Below, piece after piece: positions 51,101 to 57,970 of a DNA stretch of 64,000 bases; position 1 is the stretch's first letter, and the number at the start of each line of letters is the position of its first letter. A model generated the notes under the pieces. That model was given only the letters and a program-made list of their open reading frames with translations. It was not told the origin of the DNA and searched no databases. Position numbers and translations under genes: made by a program. This DNA is from an uncultured Bacteroides sp. (GTDB lineage: Bacteria; Bacteroidota; Bacteroidia; Bacteroidales; Bacteroidaceae). The stretch lies in assembly GCA_949289345.1 (NCBI GenBank), contig CASENS010000007.1, positions 32,340 through 96,339 on the forward strand, written 5' to 3'.

Positions 51101-52330
51101 GATGGCGTAGTCGGGTAAGGATATTTTAATGAGTCCGGCCAATTCCGTTCCTACCCATATTTCACTCGAAGCGTCTTCGGTGATGCCATACAGATAGTTT
51201 GTGGGAAAACGGGAGCCTTTGGTGAAGTGGGTGAGGCTTCCGTCCGGACGGATGGCGAATAATCCGTTGCCGAAAGTCGAAATCCAGATGATGTCTCTTG
51301 AATCGTGATGCACTTGGAATTGTTCGAACTCGTTCAGTTTCAGTATATCGGAAGGAATCAGATGCAGTGGCTCGAAGGTATTGTCCGTTTGATGTCTCCA
51401 GAGGATGCCCGTTCGATTGTATACCCACACTTCTCCCCGGTTGTCAATCTGAAAATGGGCTTGCTTCATCTCTTTTCCGTCGAAGAAGCGTGCTGTGGGC
51501 AAAGTTTTTCGCGTGTGGCAGTCAAAGAAGTGTGTGTCGCCATCGGACGTCAGCAGGAGTATGTCTTTATGCAAAGCGCATAGCTGGGCATGCTTCACGG
51601 GGTGGGAGAGGGTGAGGCGGAACGACAGTTTGCCATCGCCTGCCCGGAGGCCGACTAGCTCCTGGTCTCCTGCCAGGTAGATTTCTTCTCCCACAGATAG
51701 GGCGTCCCAATAGCGACCTTGGCGCAGGAGGCTCACCCGGTCTCCTTCCACGAGGTATAGGGCTTGGGGAGTACTCATCCAGATGCGTCCCCCTGCATCT
51801 TCGCGCAAGAAGAGGATTTCCTTGTTCGTTCCTGTTTCCGGGCACCATGTCTCGTGCTTCCCGTGGATATATCTCACTCGCATGCAGCCTTCGTCTCCCC
51901 AAAGCCATACGTCCCCATTGGTCAGCGGATGGATGTGCGAGAAGGTCATGTTTTCACCCTCTCGCGCATACTCCGTCATTCCTTCGCGCTTCGTGTCATA
52001 GCAAAACACGGTGTTCGAAAAAGTGCGTATCCAGATGAATCCATGCAAGTCTTCTACCAACTCCCGTATGCGGCTATCCGCTCTTCCAGAGGCTTGTCTT
52101 TGCCGGGGATGAATCACAAGGAAATCTTGTCCGTTGAATCGGTTCAACCCATTCACCGTGCCCAGCCAGAGGAAGTTTCTCCGGTCCACCATCATGCAAC
52201 GTACGGTGTTTTGTGACAGGCCGTTTCTGTCCGTCAGCGTCAGGATTTCGGCAGCTTCAAATGCTTCTGCCTCCAGTATGCAGGCGAACAGCGCACAGAA
52301 AAGCAGTTTTAAAAAGCGGATGTTTGGCAT
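48101..52330 (-). CDS. Hybrid two-component system sensor-regulator (HTCS)
   Basis: A 1409-residue single-protein two-component system. The signal region is MPNIRFLKLLFCALFACILE; the start at 52330 is preferred because a -7-like element at 52353-52360 covers the alternative ATG at 52354. Then come a two-propeller periplasmic sensor (about 25-720, repeated LWLGT/IWVAT blocks), a Y_Y_Y domain, a membrane helix (about 840-860) and the kinase with His903 in NISHEFRTPLTIIRGT. The receiver has Asp1205 in CDLMMPQMDG, and an AraC-type DNA-binding domain (about 1300-1405) ends the protein. Such proteins bind an oligosaccharide and activate their utilisation locus. It follows the GH106 gene on the same strand and should control this locus. 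Confidence 0.93.
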   Translation of the reverse strand: MPNIRFLKLLFCALFACILEAEAFEAAEILTLTDRNGLSQNTVRCMMVDRRNFLWLGTVNGLNRFNGQDFLVIHPRQRQASGRADSRIRELVEDLHGFIWIRTFSNTVFCYDTKREGMTEYAREGENMTFSHIHPLTNGDVWLWGDEGCMRVRYIHGKHETWCPETGTNKEILFLREDAGGRIWMSTPQALYLVEGDRVSLLRQGRYWDALSVGEEIYLAGDQELVGLRAGDGKLSFRLTLSHPVKHAQLCALHKDILLLTSDGDTHFFDCHTRKTLPTARFFDGKEMKQAHFQIDNRGEVWVYNRTGILWRHQTDNTFEPLHLIPSDILKLNEFEQFQVHHDSRDIIWISTFGNGLFAIRPDGSLTHFTKGSRFPTNYLYGITEDASSEIWVGTELAGLIKISLPDYAIQPFYPAPEDGIERNNAVRLIFKDSEGHYWLGTRDGHLYVCDDRMKRLHTHHIEGGLPFALTEDTLGYKWLGTKGAGLFILSPGGERILTHHNLPTPDGQASTRDNIYSLLRDRKNRIWVATLGKGLFLAERNGEKLNFRSFAFPDMHQNRMRALIQDSREGRIWISTDDGLLSFQPETLIQTQQRGENITQACTRQLNDREVKVVYEDHRGRIWAGVTGGGLYLLEGEGKHYGRANGLTNETIQAIIEDNEGYLWVSTESGISRLNESTERFENIVYSNQSSPLVFNELACWKEQNGTLLFGSYEGIYRFNPAQVHFDTYAPDVRLTRLFLHGDPVSPEEEDSPLQTSLDNTKELVLKHDQNSFNLEYTLLNYHAPEMNQYAYLLDGYETNWNRSVGNPLAAYRNVPPGRYVFKVRGTNSSGVWSQHTTELPIRILPPWWKSTGAILLYFTAGILLAIVALRITLKMNRLRMKVAAEKQLTEYKLRFFTNISHEFRTPLTIIRGTIETLADSKEIAPLIGSQLRLLSKSSTRLMRLIDQLLEFRRLQNGKTTLNLEHVQAKTFFKDIYQTFSEIANRKHIDYSFKADFPEQPLLLDKDKLDKIVYNLLSNAFKHTPDGGKIEMELEMKDDEDKFIANVSDSGPGIPPEKRKTLFVRFAQARYHEGGIGIGLHLVAELTKIHQGSAEYHDSKWNGACFTITLPLSDKNYNATNVVGTDATDGQKREEVVLLTDNIEKLRQEPIYGSYRLLVIEDDDDVRELITKQLSNRFTVFEASNGAEGLQKVAKDAPDLIVCDLMMPQMDGLTFTKKLKSDFNTSHIPVILLTAYSSEEYRLKGIQAGADSYITKPFSMNYLLIRVVKLIEQREKLKRKFASEPGMKQPPTIAMTDPDKVFLDKIHALIGKNLGDGDFKLETYVTDFKIGRTTFFNKIKNLTGYSPNEYVRVIRMKKAAELLLTTEYNISEVSYQVGMNDPLYFSKCFKSTFGKSPSQYRKDKGGQT

Positions 52331-52352
52331 GGTATTCTTGCTTTTTGCGTGC

Positions 52353-52360
52353 AAAGTAAG
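52353..52360 (-). promoter_or_regulatory. Possible promoter of the HTCS gene
   Basis: TTACTTTG on the minus strand is one mismatch from TAnnTTTG. It lies in the 44-bp gap after GH106 and would permit HTCS expression independent of the enzyme operon. Confidence 0.35.
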
Positions 52361-52374
52361 CGATTATTTTTGAA

Positions 52375-55300
52375 TTATCGCACTACTAGCTTCACACTTC
52401 GGGTGATTCCCGCCGGAAGCAGAGAATCGCCGGGCTTCACCAACGGACTGGTGCCCCACGTGGTGCGTTCCGTTTCGGGCAGGGCGAGATCTCCTATCAT
52501 ACGGTTGGTCAGTTGGTTGGCCACTTCGATGCGCAGGGTGTTTTCGCCTTCGTTGAGGTAAGGGGTGATGTCCACTTCCCATGGGGCACACCACACGTAT
52601 CCTGCTTCCTGTCCGTTGATCCATATGCGTGAGGTAGCTTCGAGTCCTTCTATCCGCACGTAGGTTCGTTGGGCGTCGTGAACCGGGCGGGGAGCACCGA
52701 AGGTTTTGTGATAGACAGCTGTTCCCGAGTGATGCTTCAAGGCTTCTTCATCGAGCTGGGTCCAGTCGATGAGTCGGGGCATGGTGATGCGCTTCGTGCC
52801 TCGTGGAAGCAGGAAGTCCACTTGCCAATTCTCGTCGAGTGGGATGAGGGCTTCTTCTTCGCCCCAGGTGCGGGTCAAGGTCGGTCGGGTCAGGGCGTCG
52901 GAGGCGTGAAGAACGAGGAAGCCTGATTCGCGTGCGTCGAGTGCCAGGTGTACGGTTAAGTGTCCGTCGGTCGTGGGGGAGGAGTTCAAGGCATAACGTT
53001 CGCCGGTGTCGGGACTCCAATATTCGGCCTGTTTGCCTTTTGCCTCCCGGAGCACGATGTCCTGCGCAAAGGGTCGGTCACTATGATTGTTGAAGAAGTA
53101 GAAGTCGGCATCTTGCGTACGCCGATGGGCGAAAAGTAGCCGGTTGTCGGGCCGATTGGCGCTGGTGAATGAGGCGTCGGGCATCAGGCCGATGGAGTTC
53201 AGGAAGTTGGGAAGCTCATAGTCTCCCTCTGTGCGGGCATCATATACGGGCACGCCTTGTGTCCGGAGGATATTGATTTTCTCTTCCGCTTCCGGTGTCA
53301 GTCGGGCCAGGCGTTCGATGATGAGCGCCCGGTAGGTCATGCCGCTTTGGGTGGTCAGCTTTCCGTCTTGGGCGGATAGGAGGCGCAGCAGGGCGTCGTC
53401 GGTGCATACATCCCAATCGTATCCTTCGGGGATGGCGGGCAAGCGATGAGAGAGGATTTTGTTGGATATTTCGCTTCCCAGATAGATGCAGAGGTCTACT
53501 ACAGGTTCGCCCTGACGCATCAGGTAGGCACAACGTGATTGGTAATCCCAGAAGCCTCGGCTCAGCGGCCACATCGTGTTGTTGCGGTTCAAGCAATATT
53601 GGCGGAAGGTGGCTGTGTTGCCCGGTTTCCTGTCCAACCAAGGCTGGTAGGCACTGGCACATACGGCAAACTCATTGAGCTGGTAGGCATAGGCATAGTC
53701 GGCCAGGTTCTTGAAGTAGGCCAGTGTCTGACTATAAGTCACGTCCGTGAAAGCTTCGGCCGAAGCAATCTGCTTTCCGTAGACGTGTGCGGCGGATGCT
53801 GCTTCCTTGATGTCGTAACATCCATTGATGTGCTTGCCCCAGAATTCCCCTTGCGGACGGCGTACGGCACCTTTGGCGGAGATATTGTCAGAAGTCATGC
53901 TTTGTCCGTTGCCCGTGGCTTGTGCGGTGAGCATCACGCCGGCTTGCATGGCGAGGGTGTCCAGCGTGGCAAAGTAGCGGTGATTCACCAAATGGGCGAT
54001 GGTTTGCCGATGGTGGAAAAGCACGCTGTCCGATTCCTCCTTCGACCCTACGACATATCCCAGCAGGGCAGGCAGATAGGGCGTAAGGTCATAACCTTGT
54101 AGGTCTTGAAACTCTTGTTCATAGCCGAATGTCCAGTTCTGGCTTCCCATCTCGTGGCTATCCATGATGACGCCCGAAGGCTTCACGCCGTAAGCGTCGA
54201 GCGTGTCCAACAGCACTTGGGCGAAGTTGTCCCATTGCATCCGGGCGGCTTCTTTCGAGAGCTTGTCGCACTCCAATCCCATTTGTCCGGGTCGTCCGTG
54301 CTTCGTATGTCCGCCCGTTGAGGTCTGTGCGATGCGCACGATGACCCATTGCTTGCCTTCTGCCGGTGCTGTCCAGGTGAGGCGTCCATCGGATTGGAGC
54401 TGATTCGTGAGGTCGATGATTCGCTCGGGGTCGATGATCTCTCCCCGACTGTAGGCCGGAGTCGGATTCTCGCCGATATATTCGCTCACCAATCCCGCCC
54501 GGTTTTCCCACTCATCGGTCTTGGCCTGGGAGGAGAGGATGGCGCGGCGGAGTTCGAGCGTGCGCTTGCGTTGTCCGTCGGGCCGGTTCCAGTCGTGCAG
54601 GTTCAGGCGGAAGTAGCGTGCTGTCGTAGCCGGAAAGGAGAGTGTCTTTTGCTTGTAGTGTATGTTGTAGAGTGTGGGAATATCCCTCACCACGCGCCAC
54701 GTCCGCCCATCGTCCGAAGCCTCCAGTTGGCCGATGCTGGGCAGTTCGAGGTAGCCGTCTCCATAGAACTTATCGCTGGGTTCGCCCGGCATGTTCATGG
54801 CTCCTGTGGGATGCTTCGAGAGGCAATACTCGCTATACGTCAGGGAGCGTGCGGTGAAAGGCTGTCCGAAGTCGTAGGTCAGTAGGGCGGGGGAGTCGAA
54901 CTTCCGGGTCTTGTCGAGCAATACTTTCTCTTCCCACTCCACTTCGTCGGGCACGGGGAAGGCCAGTGTGCGTACGTCCCAGAACTCATCCTTCGCCGGG
55001 CGGGGCAATGTATCGTCGTAGGCTTCTCCGGCCTTCAGCACGACTTCGCTTTGGCAAAGGCGCTTCATGCTCATCGCTTGGGTGATCCAAGGTCCTCCCG
55101 CCACGAACCCGTTGCTGAGGTTGATTTCGAAGGTCAGCCCTAATCGCTTGGCTTCACGGGCGGCGAACTTCAGGGCATCCCACCATTCGGGCGAGAAGAT
55201 GGGGAAGGCTCCTTGGGCATCGCCATGCACTTGGTCATAATACACCACACCTCCCACGCCGGCCTGCTTGAAGGCTTCGAGGTCGGCGGTGATGCCTTCG

Positions 55301-55470
55301 TGGGTGGTTGGCGTTTCGCCATGAAACCACCACACTTTGGTGCGCGTAGAGTCGGGTGCAGAGCGGAACTCGGCATACACCTCACTGAGGTTTGGGGTGC
55401 TCGGACGGCACGCGCACAGGGCCAGGGCGAGCAAGAGAGTCAAGTGTTTCAGTCGATACATTTTATTCAT
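52375..55470 (-). CDS. GH106 family alpha-L-rhamnosidase-like lipoprotein
   Basis: A 1031-residue protein with a lipoprotein signal (LLLALALCACRPS). The N-terminal part (FRSAPDSTRTKVWWFHGETP and following) begins a TIM-barrel typical of GH106. Later segments include SHEMGSQNWTFGYEQEFQ and AEAFTDVTYSQTLAYFKNLA, and a C-terminal beta-sandwich like the sugar-binding domain of GH2 (IEGLEATSRIWINGQEAGYV). GH106 enzymes remove alpha-L-rhamnose, for example from rhamnogalacturonans. It overlaps the upstream GH2 gene by 8 bp and lies 44 bp before the HTCS gene. Exact linkage is unknown. Confidence 0.82.
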   Translation of the reverse strand: MNKMYRLKHLTLLLALALCACRPSTPNLSEVYAEFRSAPDSTRTKVWWFHGETPTTHEGITADLEAFKQAGVGGVVYYDQVHGDAQGAFPIFSPEWWDALKFAAREAKRLGLTFEINLSNGFVAGGPWITQAMSMKRLCQSEVVLKAGEAYDDTLPRPAKDEFWDVRTLAFPVPDEVEWEEKVLLDKTRKFDSPALLTYDFGQPFTARSLTYSEYCLSKHPTGAMNMPGEPSDKFYGDGYLELPSIGQLEASDDGRTWRVVRDIPTLYNIHYKQKTLSFPATTARYFRLNLHDWNRPDGQRKRTLELRRAILSSQAKTDEWENRAGLVSEYIGENPTPAYSRGEIIDPERIIDLTNQLQSDGRLTWTAPAEGKQWVIVRIAQTSTGGHTKHGRPGQMGLECDKLSKEAARMQWDNFAQVLLDTLDAYGVKPSGVIMDSHEMGSQNWTFGYEQEFQDLQGYDLTPYLPALLGYVVGSKEESDSVLFHHRQTIAHLVNHRYFATLDTLAMQAGVMLTAQATGNGQSMTSDNISAKGAVRRPQGEFWGKHINGCYDIKEAASAAHVYGKQIASAEAFTDVTYSQTLAYFKNLADYAYAYQLNEFAVCASAYQPWLDRKPGNTATFRQYCLNRNNTMWPLSRGFWDYQSRCAYLMRQGEPVVDLCIYLGSEISNKILSHRLPAIPEGYDWDVCTDDALLRLLSAQDGKLTTQSGMTYRALIIERLARLTPEAEEKINILRTQGVPVYDARTEGDYELPNFLNSIGLMPDASFTSANRPDNRLLFAHRRTQDADFYFFNNHSDRPFAQDIVLREAKGKQAEYWSPDTGERYALNSSPTTDGHLTVHLALDARESGFLVLHASDALTRPTLTRTWGEEEALIPLDENWQVDFLLPRGTKRITMPRLIDWTQLDEEALKHHSGTAVYHKTFGAPRPVHDAQRTYVRIEGLEATSRIWINGQEAGYVWCAPWEVDITPYLNEGENTLRIEVANQLTNRMIGDLALPETERTTWGTSPLVKPGDSLLPAGITRSVKLVVR

Positions 55471-57886
55471 GAGTTATTAGTTTACATTCAGTTCTTTTCA
55501 GCTTGGGGCTTGTGATTCTTACGCGAACTTCTCCCGCTTGACGGGTGGAGCGGAGGATGGCCATGGCAAATCCTTTGTATAGTTGCTTCGTATGTCCGGC
55601 AAAAAGCTCATTACTCAGATGGTCTCCGTTATCCAAGGCGATGAGTCGGGCTTCGCCTTCCACTTCTATAGTGATTTCCTCTCCGGCTGTCGGCACTTTT
55701 CTTCCCTTGCGGTCTACGGCATATACCTTGATGTATTGCAAGTCCATGCCATCGGCTTTCCAGGTCGGATTTTCTATTTCTGCTATCAGCCTGACGGCCT
55801 CACCGGTAGTTTCCAGTTCGTGTTGAGCCACCACTTGTCCGTTGGTGCGGGCTATCGCGGTAATTTTGCCGGGAAGATACGGAATATTTTCCCAATAAAT
55901 CACATTCCGTCGGGTTATTTCCGCTGGATTCTTCTTTATTCCGAATGATTTCCCGTTTACCAACAACTCCACTTCCTCGGCGTTGGTGTAGGTATATATA
56001 TTATATGGTGTATTGGGAGTTCTGTTCCAATGGTCTGATATGACCTTTTGTCCCACAATCATGTCATTCCACAGCATTGCATCGCCTTCACTATCCACTA
56101 CTCCGATGTGTACCACAGGTTCGTCGGTGAAGAGGCTCTTCATCAGATAGGCTTGCGGGTAAGGCTCCAATGAGTGGTTGAAGAAGGAATAGTTCCACCC
56201 CTTTTTGGGCCATCCGCTCGACTCTCCCCAATACTCTACGGCGCCCCAATAGGCCAAGCCTACCATGCGCTCACGGTCCATGCCGAAATAGGGGGCGGCC
56301 AGTTCGTTGGTGACGGCTTCACTTTGGTAGACAATCATATCGGGGGCATGCTTCAGGTACTTCTGGTAGTCGTCCCAGCAATAGTTGAAGCTGGCTACGT
56401 CGGTCACTGTGGCCAATTCGGGCGGTACGATGTTCTCTTCTATCCGGAACTCCGGACTATGCTTGACGATACCTTTGGCACGGGCGGGATACATGGCTAC
56501 GGTGGTCTTCCGTGTCGGGTCGTAGCGTTTCACCAGGATGTCCATGATGCGATAGCTGGTCACTCCCCAATCGCGGGTGGGGAATCCGCAACGCCACTCC
56601 TCGAATTGCAGTTCATTCCCTAAGCTCCAAAGGATGACCGAAGGATGGTTACGGTCGCGCTTCACCCACTCAGGGATGTTCTGGTACCAAAGCTCTGTCC
56701 AAGGCTTTCGGCCTGCCCAAGCAGTCTTGGTGCCCCATTTATCATAGAGTTCATCTACAATCAATATACCCTTTTCGTCCGCCAGGTCGAGGAAGGCTTC
56801 GGAGTACGGATTGTGCGAAGTGCGGATATGGTTGAAGCCGAATGCCTTGATGCGGTCCATCAGGCGGGCGATGGAAGTGCGATGAGCAGCTACACCCACG
56901 GCACCCAGGTCGTGATGGATGGCGATGCCTTGCAGGAATACTTTCTTCCCGTTCAGTTTCAGACCGAAGTCCTTGGAGAACTCGATGGTGCGGATGCCGA
57001 AGCGTTCGGTCTGCCGGTCGATTACTTCTCCGTCCAGCATCAGTGACACTTCGGCGGTGTAGAGGTGCGGGGTGTCGCACGACCAGAGCTGGGGTTCGGC
57101 CACGCGGACAACGGGCAGGCTGACTTCCACCGAAGGTTGTTTCCATTTCCGGGGTACGGCCATCTCGGTGCTTCCTACCGACGTTCCATCGGGGGCGAAT
57201 AGCCGGGCTTGCAGCTTTAGGTTGTAGTCTTGGTTGTAGATGCTGTCTACCTCCACTTGCAGGTTGACTTCGGCCTCAGCCTCGGAGATGCGGGGCGTGG
57301 TGATGTAGATGCCGTGGCGGGAGATGCCTACCCGATGAGGCTTGACCACCAGATACACATCGCGGAAGAGGCCTCCGCCCGTGTACCAGCGCGAGTCGCC
57401 GCTATCGCCGGTATCGGCCCGCACGGCCACCACGTTGTCTCCCTCATAATGAAGCAAGTCTGTGATGTCGCTTTCGAAGCCAAGGTATCCGTAGTCGGTG
57501 CCGCCAATCAGCCGGCCGTTCACCCACACATCGCCTGTCAGCATAATGCCTTCGAAGTCCAGCGAGACGCGTTTGCCCCGCCAACTGGGGTCGGCTTGGA
57601 AGGTCTTCCGATACCAGCCGATGCCCATGGCCTTGAAGCCTCGTCCGCGGCTGGCGGTAGAGTCCCAAGGCTGTTCTATCTGGAAGTCGTGCGGCAGGTC
57701 CAATGTCCGCCAATCCCGGTCGTTGTAAGTGGGGCTTTGGGCTTCCGGCACTTCACCGGCCTTGAATTTCCAGTCGAAGTTGAACAGTTGCCTGATGCGC
57801 GCTTCGTTCCCCGAAGGGGCTTGAGCCAACACCAACGATGCCAGGCAGCATACGATGGCGGTCGATAAGATTCTGATAGATTTCAT
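55463..57886 (-). CDS. GH2 family glycoside hydrolase
   Basis: An 807-residue exported enzyme (signal ends LVLAQ). It has the jelly-roll sugar-binding domain (about 30-190), an Ig-like domain and a TIM barrel with the acid/base glutamate in LWSLGNELQ and the nucleophile candidate in IVYQSEAVTN. A DUF4982-like beta domain (about 600-700) and an Ig-like C-terminal domain follow. The arrangement is that of Bacteroides GH2 beta-galactosidases, but members also act on beta-glucuronides or beta-arabinosides, so the substrate is open. It belongs to the enzyme operon, with an 84-bp hairpin-containing gap before it. Confidence 0.88.
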   Translation of the reverse strand: MKSIRILSTAIVCCLASLVLAQAPSGNEARIRQLFNFDWKFKAGEVPEAQSPTYNDRDWRTLDLPHDFQIEQPWDSTASRGRGFKAMGIGWYRKTFQADPSWRGKRVSLDFEGIMLTGDVWVNGRLIGGTDYGYLGFESDITDLLHYEGDNVVAVRADTGDSGDSRWYTGGGLFRDVYLVVKPHRVGISRHGIYITTPRISEAEAEVNLQVEVDSIYNQDYNLKLQARLFAPDGTSVGSTEMAVPRKWKQPSVEVSLPVVRVAEPQLWSCDTPHLYTAEVSLMLDGEVIDRQTERFGIRTIEFSKDFGLKLNGKKVFLQGIAIHHDLGAVGVAAHRTSIARLMDRIKAFGFNHIRTSHNPYSEAFLDLADEKGILIVDELYDKWGTKTAWAGRKPWTELWYQNIPEWVKRDRNHPSVILWSLGNELQFEEWRCGFPTRDWGVTSYRIMDILVKRYDPTRKTTVAMYPARAKGIVKHSPEFRIEENIVPPELATVTDVASFNYCWDDYQKYLKHAPDMIVYQSEAVTNELAAPYFGMDRERMVGLAYWGAVEYWGESSGWPKKGWNYSFFNHSLEPYPQAYLMKSLFTDEPVVHIGVVDSEGDAMLWNDMIVGQKVISDHWNRTPNTPYNIYTYTNAEEVELLVNGKSFGIKKNPAEITRRNVIYWENIPYLPGKITAIARTNGQVVAQHELETTGEAVRLIAEIENPTWKADGMDLQYIKVYAVDRKGRKVPTAGEEITIEVEGEARLIALDNGDHLSNELFAGHTKQLYKGFAMAILRSTRQAGEVRVRITSPKLKRTECKLITHE

Positions 57887-57926
57887 TATATAAATGTATA
57901 AAGTGATTGTTTGATTACTTCATTTT

Positions 57927-57944
57927 AAGGGTGTACCCACCCTT
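57927..57944. promoter_or_regulatory. Intergenic hairpin between GH28-GH43 and GH2 genes
   Basis: AAGGGTG (57927-57933) pairs with CACCCTT (57938-57944) around a 4-nt loop. On the minus strand it is followed by AAAAT, and the sequence CCTTAAAAT occurs on both sides of the region. It could be a weak terminator or an RNA processing site that sets enzyme ratios. Confidence 0.45.
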
Positions 57945-57970
57945 GCCTAGGAGTGTGCACCCCCACTATT

